Source: Chthoniobacterales bacterium
GTDB taxonomy: Bacteria; Verrucomicrobiota; Verrucomicrobiia; Chthoniobacterales; JAATET01
DNA length: 64,000 nucleotides
NCBI GenBank assembly: GCA_036569045.1
Contig: DATCRI010000053.1
Location: 1 to 64,000 of the forward strand
Reading direction: 5' to 3'
Shown: one piece after another, positions 36,894 to 45,368 of the stretch
How positions within the stretch are numbered: the first letter of the stretch is position 1
How the letters are laid out: each line of letters opens with the position of its first letter
Program-made: the position numbers and the translations under genes
The notes under the pieces: model-generated
What the model was told of the DNA's origin: nothing
Database searches by the model: none
Seen by the model: the letters and a program-made list of their open reading frames with translations, nothing else

Positions 36894-37322
36894 TTAGAGA
36901 GTGGCGACCTTCGGGTTCTGCGCTTCGTGCGGATGGGCGGAACCGGCATAAACCTTGAGCTTGCGGTAAGTCGTGGCGCCAAGGGCGTTGTGCATGATCA
37001 TGCCCTTGACCGCGCGTTCGATGAGGAGCTCGGGCTTGCGCTCGCGACGAGCCTTGAAGGTCTCGTGCTTGTGGCCGCCGACATACCCGGAGAAGCTCAT
37101 GTAGGTCTTCTGGATGTCTTTCTTGCCGCCGACCTTGACCTGATCGGCATTGATGACAACGACGAAATCGCCGGTGTCGACGTGGGTGGTGTAAACGGGC
37201 TTGTGCTTGCCGCGCAGGAGCGTCGCGGCTTTAACGGCGACGTGGCCGAGCATCTGGTCCTTGGCGTCGATCACCCACCAGTCTCGCTTTACTTCTGCTA
37301 CTTTGGCCGAAAAGGTCTTCAT
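36894..37322 (-). CDS. rplM: Ribosomal protein uL13
   Basis: 142 residues from MKTFSAKVAEVKRDWWVID. uL13 features are MLGHVAVKAATLLRGKHKP, the VINADQVKVGGKK block and AVKGMIMHNALGATTYRKLKVY. In the usual rplM-rpsI order. An upstream in-frame start 33 bases earlier (37355) is less likely because uL13 normally begins near M-K-T-F/Y. Confidence 0.97.
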   Translation of the reverse strand: MKTFSAKVAEVKRDWWVIDAKDQMLGHVAVKAATLLRGKHKPVYTTHVDTGDFVVVINADQVKVGGKKDIQKTYMSFSGYVGGHKHETFKARRERKPELLIERAVKGMIMHNALGATTYRKLKVYAGSAHPHEAQNPKVATL

Positions 37323-37399
37323 GGAAAAGGGTCGATAAAACACCACGCATCCCAACCTCTGTCAAATCCCAAATCGATGAATTTCACGTTTCGCGCAAA

Positions 37400-37840
37400 A
37401 TGAAATGGGTGATCGCAGCCATCGGCAAGCCCCGCCTCGACTACGCGCGACTGGGCATGGACGAATATTTGAAGCGCACGCGGCATTTCGCCGAGGTAGA
37501 AATTCTCGCACTCCGCAGCGGCGCGCAGGCCGCGGAAGGTCAGGCCCTGCTCGAGCGCACCACGGGCTGCCACCGGATCGTCATGGACGAACGCGGCGAC
37601 CGCCTCACCAGCCGCCAGTTCTCGCAAATGATCGCCGAGCTCGAACTCGCCGGCACCCGGCGCGCCGCCGTGCTCGTGGGTGGCGCGGATGGCCATTCCG
37701 CCGAGGTTCGCGCGCAGGCCGACCGCGTGCTCTCGCTCAGCTCGCTCACGCTCCAGCACGAGCTCGCCCTGGTCGTGCTGCTCGAGCAGATCTACCGCGG
37801 CTACTCGATCCTTCGTGGCACGCCCTACCACCGTGACTAA
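37400..37840 (+). CDS. rlmH: 23S rRNA (pseudouridine-1915-N3)-methyltransferase
   Basis: 146 residues. The SPOUT-fold signatures are VLVGGADGHSAEVRAQADRVLSLSSLTLQHELALVVLLEQIYRG; the knot region and YSILRGTPYHRD at the end match RlmH. It methylates pseudouridine 1915 in helix 69. Divergent from rplM with 77 bases between starts, containing their promoters. Confidence 0.92.
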   Translation: MKWVIAAIGKPRLDYARLGMDEYLKRTRHFAEVEILALRSGAQAAEGQALLERTTGCHRIVMDERGDRLTSRQFSQMIAELELAGTRRAAVLVGGADGHSAEVRAQADRVLSLSSLTLQHELALVVLLEQIYRGYSILRGTPYHRD

Positions 37841-37874
37841 AAAAAGACGGCCCGCTTGTAAGAAGCGGGCCGTC
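37839..37874 (-). terminator. Intrinsic terminator of the Spy-like gene
   Basis: GACGGCCCGCTT and AAGCGGGCCGTC form a perfect 12-bp stem with a 5-base loop. The run of A on the left gives a T-tract on the minus strand, so the Spy-like gene is the primary target; the stem may also stop rlmH. Confidence 0.85.
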
Positions 37875-37900
37875 GATGGAATTCGGTTTTCGGGGAAGGT

Positions 37901-38257
37901 CTAGCTGTCCTTCTTGTCTTTCTTCTCCTTCTTGGCGGCCTTCATCTTCGCCTGCTGCTCGGGCGTAAGCACGGCGTTGACCTTCGTCTTCGTCGCTTCC
38001 TTGATCGGCTTGAGCTTCTCCTGGCGCTGCTCCTTGGTGAGCGACTTGTCCTGCATGATCGGATCGGCGGCCGCCTTCTGCTCCGCGTAGATCTCCTTGA
38101 GCTTCGCGACCTGATCGTCGGAGAGCGAGAGATCGGCCTTCATCTTGGCGACCTTGTCGTCCGGAGAAGCTTTGGCCGACTGGGCGGACACGGTGGAGAG
38201 AGGAAGCAGCGCGACCATGGCGGCGCCGCAGAGTTGGAGGAGAGATTTGGTATTCAT
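37901..38257 (-). CDS. Periplasmic Spy/CpxP-like helical protein
   Basis: 118 residues. A signal peptide (MNTKSLLQLCGAAMVALLPL..., cleavage after VSAQS) precedes a Lys/Ala/Asp-rich, strongly helical domain. The motifs DLSLSDDQVAKLKEIYAEQK and AVLTPEQQAKMKAAKKEKKD are the two LTxEQ-type repeats of Spy/CpxP, ATP-independent periplasmic chaperones and stress sensors. The C-terminus is very lysine-rich. The frame extends to 38548 upstream, but the signal sequence fixes the start at 38257. Confidence 0.75.
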   Translation of the reverse strand: MNTKSLLQLCGAAMVALLPLSTVSAQSAKASPDDKVAKMKADLSLSDDQVAKLKEIYAEQKAAADPIMQDKSLTKEQRQEKLKPIKEATKTKVNAVLTPEQQAKMKAAKKEKKDKKDS

Positions 38258-38374
38258 CGGTAAGAGGGTGAACCTAGCCCAACCCGGCGAATTTGGCGAG
38301 GTTGCGAAAATGTTTTTTCCCCGGGGCCGCCGGGCCTTGCGTCCTTCAGATGGGCAAACCATACTCGCCCGCCG

Positions 38375-39163
38375 ATGCCCGTTCTCCCCATCTTCGACCG
38401 AGTCACGGCCCGCGCCGGCGTGCGTTTGATGGTTGGCGCCCTCGCCGCAAGCCTCCTGGCTGCCTGCGCCGCGAAAAAATCTCCGACCGAGAAACCCACA
38501 CCGGCCGAGTCCGGCAAGCCCAAGCCCTCGCCTTCGCCATCTCCGCAACCTTCCGCGACGCCAAGGCCCAGCCCCACTCCGGAGGTTCGCTACACCGCGA
38601 CCGTGCGAGTGGAAGGCGGCTCCTCCACCACGGAGGACGTCACCCCGAATGCGTCGCCGAGCCCCTCTCCATCGGCCACGCCGGAAGCCAGCCCGTTACC
38701 GAGTCCCACTCCCGCCGCGACGCCGAAGCCGAAAGAATCCGGCAACATTTTCACGAACACCTGGCAGAAAATCTTTCCGCCCAAGCCGAAGCCCGCGCCG
38801 GCCGCCGGCCCCGCTGCCGCCACTTCCGTCTCCACGCCCGCGCCGATTCCCGGCCAACCGCGCGAAGGCTTCTTCGCGCGAATGTGGCACCGCGTCTTCC
38901 CCAGAAAGCAGAAGCCCCCGATCGCCGCGCCGCCGCAGTGGGTCGGCACGATCAAGCTCGTCAACGAACGCGACGGCTACGTCCTTATCGACGCGATCAA
39001 CGCCCCCACCCTCGCTCCCGGTGAGACCCTCAACGCCGTCGGCAATGACCACGAGAGCGGCGTCCTCCGCACCACCGCGGATAAAAATCCGCCGTTCTTC
39101 ATCGCCGATCTCGTGAGTGGCAAACCCAGGGTCGGCGACCGCGTCTACTCCCCCAAACCCTGA
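38375..39163 (+). CDS. Proline-rich lipoprotein, function unknown
   Basis: 262 residues. A signal segment (VRLMVGALAASLLAACAAKK, lipobox Cys near residue 31) is followed by about 80 residues of PSPSP/PTPTP/PEP low complexity, then a middle with the FTNTWQKIFPPKPKP and FARMWHRVFPRKQKP pair (a short imperfect repeat), and a C-terminal globular part (WVGTIKLVNERDGYVLIDAI, NPPFFIADLVSGKPRVGDRVY) resembling FlgT/OB-like strands. A later ATG at codon 19 (MVGAL) is also possible. Function not assignable. Confidence 0.7.
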   Translation: MPVLPIFDRVTARAGVRLMVGALAASLLAACAAKKSPTEKPTPAESGKPKPSPSPSPQPSATPRPSPTPEVRYTATVRVEGGSSTTEDVTPNASPSPSPSATPEASPLPSPTPAATPKPKESGNIFTNTWQKIFPPKPKPAPAAGPAAATSVSTPAPIPGQPREGFFARMWHRVFPRKQKPPIAAPPQWVGTIKLVNERDGYVLIDAINAPTLAPGETLNAVGNDHESGVLRTTADKNPPFFIADLVSGKPRVGDRVYSPKP

Positions 39164-39191
39164 AACTCGCCCGCGGATCTCAAAATTCGGA

Positions 39192-39217
39192 TTGACCTGA
39201 ATACTTAAGCAGGTCAA
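39192..39217. promoter_or_regulatory. MarR-type operator ahead of marR-tolC
   Basis: TTGACCTG-N10-CAGGTCAA is an exact 8-bp inverted repeat, 21 bases upstream of the MarR ATG. The left half could overlap a -35 hexamer (TTGACC). Spacing and placement fit an autoregulatory MarR-dimer site. Confidence 0.7.
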
Positions 39218-39238
39218 ACATTCAATGACGTTAAGAAA

Positions 39239-39727
39239 ATGCTGACCGAGGAACTCGCTTTGTCCACTGAGTCCATTGGGCGTCTGGCCGACATCATCCT
39301 GACGCTCCAACGCTGCTTCATCATGCGCCTTTCCGAGAACCTCGCCGGCGGCGACGTCTCCTTTGCGCAGTTCTTTCTCCTCAGTCACATCAATTCCTGC
39401 TGCGCACTCAGCATGACGGAGATCGCCGCAAAGATGACTCATACTACGGCCGCCGCCACCGGGCTGGTCGACCGCCTCGAGCGCCTCGATTACGTGGAGC
39501 GCACCACCGCCCCGAACGACCGCCGCAAGGTCCTCGTCCGCATCAAGCCCAAGGGGGTCGAGCTCGTGAAGGTCATCCACCTCGACATGGTGAACAGCCT
39601 CGCCAAGGTCATGCATGAACTCACCGTCGAGGAGCAGCACATGTGGCTGCAGATCTACGAAAAGATTTTCAACTACTGCCAGTGCCAGGAGCAGAATGCC
39701 CCGGCCGGCCTCCCCTCCCGGGATTAA
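39239..39727 (+). CDS. MarR-family transcriptional regulator
   Basis: 162 residues. The winged helix is in the middle: FAQFFLLSHINSCCALSMTEIAAKMTHTTAAATGLVDRLERLDYVERTTAPNDRRKVLVRI, the usual recognition helix plus the D-x-R wing. Helices at both ends make the dimer. It is followed after 7 bases by the TolC gene, so it probably represses its own operon and releases it when a small molecule binds. A perfect inverted repeat lies just upstream (39192-39217). Confidence 0.88.
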   Translation: MLTEELALSTESIGRLADIILTLQRCFIMRLSENLAGGDVSFAQFFLLSHINSCCALSMTEIAAKMTHTTAAATGLVDRLERLDYVERTTAPNDRRKVLVRIKPKGVELVKVIHLDMVNSLAKVMHELTVEEQHMWLQIYEKIFNYCQCQEQNAPAGLPSRD

Positions 39728-39734
39728 CGATTTT

Positions 39735-41777
39735 ATGACGAAGCCCCGCTCGACCGCGCGCACCCTTCTCCTCTCCCTCGCCCTTACTGCTTCCGGGCAG
39801 GCCCAACCCACGCCGACTCCGGAGCCCACTCCGCAGGACCTCACCACCGCCACGCCGACTCCGGCGCCCGCAGTTTCGGCCTCGACGCCCTTCTACTCGG
39901 CCACCCTGCCAGACGCGACCCCGCTCCCGGAGATGCCGCCTGTGGTCGTGCCCACGCCGGATCCCACCTACTCGGCCACGATGCCCGATGCCGCCGTGCC
40001 GACGCCCACTCCGGTGCCCACCGCCGTCGAGCCCGATCTCGATCCCTCGCTCGCGAATCCCGGTCCGCCGCCCGCACCCGTGCCCGACGTCCAGCGGAAT
40101 CCCGAGGACGTCACGCCCAGCAAGGCGACCATCCGCAAGCTCAACGAAGAAGCCGTCGAGAAGATCAATGCCTTCGCGAGGAGCCAGCGGAACCCCGCCG
40201 TCGCCGACCTCACGCTCGAGCAGGCCATCGACATTTCGTTCAAGCAGAACCCCGATATCCTCAACGCGATCGAGCAGATCCGCCTCACCCGCGGGCAGAT
40301 CATCGAAGTCACCTCGCAGGCCCTGCCGCACCTCAATGCCGTGGGCGGCTTTACGCAGCAGCAGACCACGCTCACCGATCCCAAGCGCCCCGGCGTCAGC
40401 AGCAGCGGCAATACCATCCAGATTCCCAATGGCCAGGGCGGCTTCACCCCGGTCGACTTCGGCAACTTCGGCGGCGGCGGCTCCTCGTTCGTGAATCCCC
40501 AGTCGTGGAACGTCGGCTTCCAGGCCAGCCAGCTCCTCTACAACGGCGGCGCCGTCGTCGCCGGCATCAAGGCCGCGCGCTTCGTCGAGGACAGCGCCTA
40601 CTTCAGCCTTCGCCAGACGATCGACCAGACCATCGCGAACGTGAAGACCGCCTTCTACCAGGTCATCCTGAATCGCGCCCTCGTCGTCGCCCAGCAACAG
40701 TCCGTCAACCTCCTCCAGGAGCAGCTCCAGGATCAGCAGAGCCGCTACGAAGCCGGCACCGTCCCGCGCTTCAACGTCCTTCAGGCCCAGGTCGCCCTCG
40801 CCAACGCCCAGCCGCCGCTCATCAGCGCGCTCAACAACCTCCGCGTCTCCCAATACCAGCTCGTGAAGACGCTCGGCATGGACTACAAGACGAGCAAGCC
40901 CAGCGAAGTCCCCTTCAACGTCGTCGGCGGCCTGCCCTACCAGCCCCGCGCCATCAACCCCGACGAATCCATCCGCATCGCCATCGAGCGCAGCCCGCTC
41001 CTCAAGGCCCAGCGCCAGAGCATCCTCGCGAACAACGAGAACGTCCACGTCCAGTTCGCCGGCTACCTCCCCAGCGTCTCCGCCACCGCCGACTACACCT
41101 GGAAAAACAACCAGGCCTTCCATAGCCTCGGCGAAGTCACCCAGGGCTGGACCTACGGCATCCAGGGCAGCTGGGCCATCTTCGACGGCGGCGAGACCGC
41201 CGGTCAGGTCGCCCAGGCCAAGGCCCAGCTCCAGCAGGCCGTCATCAACTACGACAACTCCGTCCGACAGGTCATCCTGAACGTCCAGCAGTCCATTTCC
41301 AATCTCCAGACCGCCGAGCAAACCCTCACCAGCCAGGAAGCCAGCGTCGTCCAGGCCACCGAGGCCCTCCGCCTCGCACAGGAACGCCTCGACGCCGGCG
41401 CCGGCACCCAGCTCGACGTCCTCAACCAGCAGACACAGCTCCTCCAGAGCCAGACCACCGTTTTGCAGGCTCGCTACGATTACCTCGCCGCCCTCGCCAG
41501 CTACGACCTCGCCCTCTCCCTCGACGCTCAATACGAGGAGAGCTTCGACGACCCGCTCACCCGCTCCGAGCGCGCCCACTTCTCCAAGGCGACGAACCCC
41601 ACCGCCCCGCAGCCCGCCCTGCCCGGAAAGCTCAGGCATCAGGACCCCATCAGCGGCCTCGCCGTCAATGCCCCCGTGCCCTACGTCCCGCCCACGAAGG
41701 CCGGCGCCCGCGACAACAAATCCGCCCCCGAGCCCACCCCGAAGCCGAAGCGCAAGAAAGTCCTCGGCATCTTCTAG
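39735..41777 (+). CDS. TolC-family outer membrane efflux protein with extended linker
   Basis: 680 residues against ~450-490 for typical TolC. A signal peptide (TARTLLLSLALTASGQAQ) is followed by about 110 residues of Pro/Thr/Ala-rich linker. Two OEP repeats follow (first from NPAVADLTLEQAIDISFKQN, with LPHLNAVGGF; second from INPDESIRIAIERSPLL, with LPSVSATADYTWKN), carrying the long coiled-coil helices. The C-terminal ~60 residues are Pro/Lys-rich (PKPKRKKVLGIF). It forms the outer-membrane exit channel of tripartite export pumps, whose other parts are not in the window. Cotranscribed with marR. Confidence 0.9.
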   Translation: MTKPRSTARTLLLSLALTASGQAQPTPTPEPTPQDLTTATPTPAPAVSASTPFYSATLPDATPLPEMPPVVVPTPDPTYSATMPDAAVPTPTPVPTAVEPDLDPSLANPGPPPAPVPDVQRNPEDVTPSKATIRKLNEEAVEKINAFARSQRNPAVADLTLEQAIDISFKQNPDILNAIEQIRLTRGQIIEVTSQALPHLNAVGGFTQQQTTLTDPKRPGVSSSGNTIQIPNGQGGFTPVDFGNFGGGGSSFVNPQSWNVGFQASQLLYNGGAVVAGIKAARFVEDSAYFSLRQTIDQTIANVKTAFYQVILNRALVVAQQQSVNLLQEQLQDQQSRYEAGTVPRFNVLQAQVALANAQPPLISALNNLRVSQYQLVKTLGMDYKTSKPSEVPFNVVGGLPYQPRAINPDESIRIAIERSPLLKAQRQSILANNENVHVQFAGYLPSVSATADYTWKNNQAFHSLGEVTQGWTYGIQGSWAIFDGGETAGQVAQAKAQLQQAVINYDNSVRQVILNVQQSISNLQTAEQTLTSQEASVVQATEALRLAQERLDAGAGTQLDVLNQQTQLLQSQTTVLQARYDYLAALASYDLALSLDAQYEESFDDPLTRSERAHFSKATNPTAPQPALPGKLRHQDPISGLAVNAPVPYVPPTKAGARDNKSAPEPTPKPKRKKVLGIF

Positions 41778-41882
41778 CCTTCGGTGCCGCGTTGCCCCGC
41801 TCCCGATAATTCCCCGAGCCGAACGGCGCGGGCACCCTGTTTCCGATTACGCCGCGCGGCGCGGTCATCCGCCCGCGGCGGG

Positions 41883-42273
41883 TTACGCCATCGAGTGCAG
41901 GCCGATCACATTTCCTTCCGTGTCTTCCACAAAGGCGATGAAGCCATAGCTTCCGATCGGGAACTTTTCCTTCACGACCTTTCCGTCATTTTCCGCCGCG
42001 CGCCCGGCCTCCTCCGCGCAATCCGCGCACGAGAAATAAATGATCACCCCGCCCGCGCCGGAGTCCTTCCCCTCCATCTTCACCAGCGCACCGAGCGCGC
42101 CCGGCTTCTCGTCGAGCATGGGGAAGACCCACAGCTCAACATCCGGCATTTCCAGCCGCTCCAGCGTAGTCTGCAGGGTCGCTTCGTAGAATTTCCGGTC
42201 CCGGTCCATGTCCTGCACCCATGTCCTGCACATAGATCTCGAACCACCCGACGGCATTGCGTTGATCATTCAT
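41883..42273 (-). pseudogene. VOC (glyoxalase/bleomycin resistance-like) protein, frameshifted by a 13-bp duplication
   Basis: Reading from the ATG at 42273 gives MNDQRNAVGWFEIYVQDM, then leaves frame. Removing one copy of a 13-bp tandem duplication (42206-42231) restores VQDMDRDRKFYEATLQTTLERLEMPDVEL and a normal VOC protein of ~126 residues, ending in GFIAFVEDTEGNVIGLHSMA. A second ATG four bases further in (42269) keeps the long frame but replaces the first beta strand, which normally bears a metal ligand (WFEI), with an unrelated sequence. Hence the gene is probably inactive or phase-variable. Could also be an assembly error. Confidence 0.7.
42206..42231. repeat. 13-bp tandem duplication inside the VOC gene
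   Basis: The 13-mer CCATGTCCTGCAC occurs twice back to back. Copy number two gives a frameshift, copy number one restores the reading frame; the change is not a multiple of three. Confidence 0.9.
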
Positions 42274-42340
42274 AAAATGTGATGGCGTGCTCCCGGGATT
42301 CGCTTTTCGCCCCCTTGCCGCCCGTGTGCGAACGGCTTTT

Positions 42341-42829
42341 CTACCCGCGGCGCGCGGCGTCGATCGCCGCCACGTCGATTTTTCCCATCGACATCATCGC
42401 GGCGAAGGCGCGCTTCGCCTCCGCGCCGCCCGCGGTCATCGCCTCCATCAGCGTGCGTGGCGTGATCTGCCACGACACACCCCAGCGATCCTGGCACCAC
42501 CCGCACTCGCTCGCCTCGCCGCCATTGCCCACGATCGCGTCCCAATACCGGTCCGTCTCCGCCTGGTCTTCGGTCGAGACCTGGAACGAAAACGCGATCG
42601 TCTGCGGCCAGCCCGGCCCGCCATTGAGCCCCATGCAAGGAATGCCGAGCACGGTAAAATTCACGACGAGCACATCCCCCTCCTGCCCCGAGGGATAATC
42701 CCCCGGCGCCCGATGCACCCCCGTCACCTCGGAGTCCGGAAAAACCGACGCATAAAACCGAGCCGCCTCCTCCGCATCATTGTTCTCGAACCAAAGGCAG
42801 ACCTGATTTTTGGGGATGGGAGTTTTCAT
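42341..42829 (-). CDS. PhnB-like VOC superfamily protein
   Basis: 162 residues, intact. Starts MKTPIPKNQVCLWFENNDAEEAARFYASVFPDSEV, the pattern of 3-demethylubiquinone-9 3-methyltransferase-like/PhnB proteins (a VOC dimer fold, not a true methyltransferase). Later elements are LGIPCMGLNGGPGWPQTIAFSFQVST and the C-terminal GWCQDRWGVSWQITP. The substrate is unknown. Tandem with the frameshifted VOC gene on the same strand. Confidence 0.8.
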   Translation of the reverse strand: MKTPIPKNQVCLWFENNDAEEAARFYASVFPDSEVTGVHRAPGDYPSGQEGDVLVVNFTVLGIPCMGLNGGPGWPQTIAFSFQVSTEDQAETDRYWDAIVGNGGEASECGWCQDRWGVSWQITPRTLMEAMTAGGAEAKRAFAAMMSMGKIDVAAIDAARRG

Positions 42830-42887
42830 GAGGGAAGATCGTTTCTCGAAGCCTCGACGAATGGGCGGCAGGTTTCAGGACAGAAGA

Positions 42888-45272
42888 TCACGCCACGTCC
42901 TGATAAAGATACTTTTGAAATCCAGAAAAGACCTCCCGCACTTGTTTCACACCACCCAGTTCCGCCAAAGCGTCCGCAATCGCGTGATATTTGAGCTGCA
43001 AGAGCGGTGTGAGCTTTTGCTGGTCGAGTTCTTCGACGCCCTGCGTCACGTAATGAGAGAGAACGAAATCGAGGAAGACCTGCTGCTTGCTATTGAAGTG
43101 CGTTGAGATTTCTACCTTGGCCTTCGCAGCGCGTTCCTCGCGGGTGAGTGTCGGCAGCGCATAGGCGACGTAAGCCAGCACGTCGAAGAGGTCGCTATTT
43201 TCCGCATCGATGATCTTCTGCATCTCCGCCATCTGCTCGCGACCGATTCCTTTTTCCTCCAGGCCTTGCAGAAGCTTCGCGCGCGTTTCCGGAGCGCTCC
43301 AAAGCTCGCGGAGTTCTTCTTCGCTGCGGAAGAACTCCGGCAACTTGCCGAAGAGCATTTCCATGAACTGCTGCGCGGACATCGGCGTGCCGTCGGGATG
43401 CCAGAAGGTCGTGGCCATCATGTGCTGGATATTGCGCGCCTTTCCGTCGGCGAGCTTGACCTTCACTTTTTCGCGCTTGCGGCATTCGCACAGCATCTTT
43501 TGGCATTTCGGGCACGGCTCTTTTTTGCAAACGCACGGACTCTCCCCGCAAACGAGGCACGGCTCCGGCGGCGGCTTCACGCATTCGCACGGGCGCGTGT
43601 GGCATTTCGGGCAGGGCTCTTCCCCCTCGGGCTCGCCGTCCCATTCCGGATCGCTGAAGTGCAGATACGCCTTCACGAAATCGAAGATCGTGAAGTAGTC
43701 CTTCCCCTCGTAGAGCCGCGTGCCGCGCCCGATGATCTGCTTGAACTCGATCATCGAATTCACGGATCGCAACAGCACGATATTGCGCACGTTCCGCGCG
43801 TCCACGCCGGTCGAGAGCTTCTGCGAGGTGGTGAGCACAGTCGGACTCGTCTTCTCGTTGTCCTGAAAGTCCCGCAGGTATTGGTCGCCGAGGGCGCCGT
43901 CGTCCGCCGTGACCCGCACGCAGTAGTGCGAGTCTTTGCTTTTGTTCGTCTGGTTGATGGTGTCGCGGATGTCGCGCGCGTGATTCTGGTTCGCGCAGAA
44001 GACGAGCGTCTTTTCGAGCGGACCGATCTGGCTGAGGAAAATGTCCACGCGCTTCCTCTCGCGCTCGTCGATCACGATGGAGCGATTGAAATCCTCCTCG
44101 ACGTAAAGCCTGCCTTCATCGATCTCGCCGTGGACGACCTTGTCGTCGGATGTGTAGCGGTATTCGTCGAGCGTCGTGGAAATCTGGCGCACTCGGAAAG
44201 GCGTCAGGAAGCCGTCGTTGATGCCCTCCTTAAGCGAGTAGATGAAGGCCGGCTCGCCAAAATACTTGTAGGTATCGACGTTGTCCTTGCGCTTCGGCGT
44301 CGCGGTGAGGCCGAGTTGCACGGCGGGCGAGAAGTATTCGAGGATTGCGCGCCACGTGCTCTCGTCGCTCGCCCCGCCGCGATGGCATTCGTCGATCACG
44401 ATGAAGTCGAAGAAATCCGGCGGGTATTCGCCGAAGTAGGGCGTCTCGCCCTCGCCGCTCATGAACGTCTGGAAGATCGTGAAGAAGAGGCTGCCGTTCT
44501 TCGGCACCTTGCCCTTCTTGCGAATGTCCGCAGGATCGATGCGCACGAGCGCGTCCTCGGGGAAGGCGGAGAACGCGTTGTAGGCCTGGTTCGCGAGCAC
44601 GTTGCGATCGGCGAGGAAGAGGATGCGCGGCCGGCGCGTGGGCGGCACGCCCGTCTTCCAGTCGGGCACGTTCCACCGGCTGTGGAAAAGTTTCCACGCG
44701 ATCTGGAAGGCGATGAACGTCTTGCCCGTGCCCGTCGCCAGCGTGAGCAGCACGCGCGCGCGCCCGCCGGCGATCGCGCCCAGCACGCGCTCGATCGCGA
44801 TGTCCTGGTAATAGCGCGACTGGAAGAACCCGCCGCGATCCTCGAACGGCACCGCCGCGAAGCGATCCCGCCACGCATTCGCCTCCGCGAACGTGCGCGC
44901 CCACAGCTCGTCCGGCGTCGGGAAGACCGGCACGTCGTCTTCCGCGCCCTCGCGCATATCGATCCCGTAGATCCCCTGCCCGTTCGTCGCGTAGGTGAAC
45001 CGGATCGCCAGCTTGCCCGCGTAGTCCTTCGCCTGCGCCACACCCTCCGTGAGGCCCTCGTCCCACGCCTTCGCCTCGACGACGGCCAGCTTCGTGTTGC
45101 GATATTCGAGGATATAGTCGGCCTTGAGCGCCTTCCCGCGCCGCCCGTGCCCTTCGAGCCGCCCAAGCGTGATCGGATACTCGCGCCGCACACGACTCCC
45201 CTCGACGACACCCCAGCCCGCCGCCTTCAAAGCGGGGTCGACATGCTCGGCGCGCGTCTCGGCTTCGTTCAT
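42888..45272 (-). CDS. hsdR: Type I restriction enzyme R subunit (EcoEI-like)
   Basis: 794 residues. The N-terminal nuclease domain has the PD-(D/E)xK core ADYILEYRNTKLAVVEAKA. Helicase motifs follow: Walker A LATGTGKTFIAF, DECH box DFIVIDECHRGG, motif III LGLTATPKRKD. The C-terminal EcoEI-type domain extends from about residue 640. Between them, at about residues 554-597, sits a cysteine array of three C-x2-C-x4-C-x-C units (CPKCHTRPCEC, CLVCGESPCVC, CPKCQKMLCEC), which I do not recall from typical HsdR and which probably binds zinc. The ATG at 45272 was preferred over TTG 45275. It is cleavage-competent only with HsdM and HsdS. Confidence 0.9.
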   Translation of the reverse strand: MNEAETRAEHVDPALKAAGWGVVEGSRVRREYPITLGRLEGHGRRGKALKADYILEYRNTKLAVVEAKAWDEGLTEGVAQAKDYAGKLAIRFTYATNGQGIYGIDMREGAEDDVPVFPTPDELWARTFAEANAWRDRFAAVPFEDRGGFFQSRYYQDIAIERVLGAIAGGRARVLLTLATGTGKTFIAFQIAWKLFHSRWNVPDWKTGVPPTRRPRILFLADRNVLANQAYNAFSAFPEDALVRIDPADIRKKGKVPKNGSLFFTIFQTFMSGEGETPYFGEYPPDFFDFIVIDECHRGGASDESTWRAILEYFSPAVQLGLTATPKRKDNVDTYKYFGEPAFIYSLKEGINDGFLTPFRVRQISTTLDEYRYTSDDKVVHGEIDEGRLYVEEDFNRSIVIDERERKRVDIFLSQIGPLEKTLVFCANQNHARDIRDTINQTNKSKDSHYCVRVTADDGALGDQYLRDFQDNEKTSPTVLTTSQKLSTGVDARNVRNIVLLRSVNSMIEFKQIIGRGTRLYEGKDYFTIFDFVKAYLHFSDPEWDGEPEGEEPCPKCHTRPCECVKPPPEPCLVCGESPCVCKKEPCPKCQKMLCECRKREKVKVKLADGKARNIQHMMATTFWHPDGTPMSAQQFMEMLFGKLPEFFRSEEELRELWSAPETRAKLLQGLEEKGIGREQMAEMQKIIDAENSDLFDVLAYVAYALPTLTREERAAKAKVEISTHFNSKQQVFLDFVLSHYVTQGVEELDQQKLTPLLQLKYHAIADALAELGGVKQVREVFSGFQKYLYQDVA

Positions 45273-45311
45273 CAATGGGTTGGGAGGGAACTGTTCGCAG
45301 GTTTAAATCAG

Positions 45312-45336
45312 ATTGCGCTCTGAAGTTCAGCGCAAT
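45312..45336. promoter_or_regulatory. Palindromic site between hsdR and the DUF433 gene
   Basis: ATTGCGCT-N9-AGCGCAAT is an exact inverted repeat, and a second perfect palindrome CTGAAGTTCAG (45320-45330) overlaps its centre. It lies in the 96-base divergent spacer between hsdR and the DUF433/DUF5615 pair, so a DUF433-type regulator could control both sides. Confidence 0.55.
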
Positions 45337-45368
45337 TCTCCATCGCCCCGCCAGCCCCTTGCTTCCAC

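Noticed and set aside
42269-42273. Intact VOC gene starting at the ATG at 42269
   Set aside because: The N-terminus from that ATG lacks the first VOC strand, and removing one duplicated 13-mer restores the family sequence in another frame.
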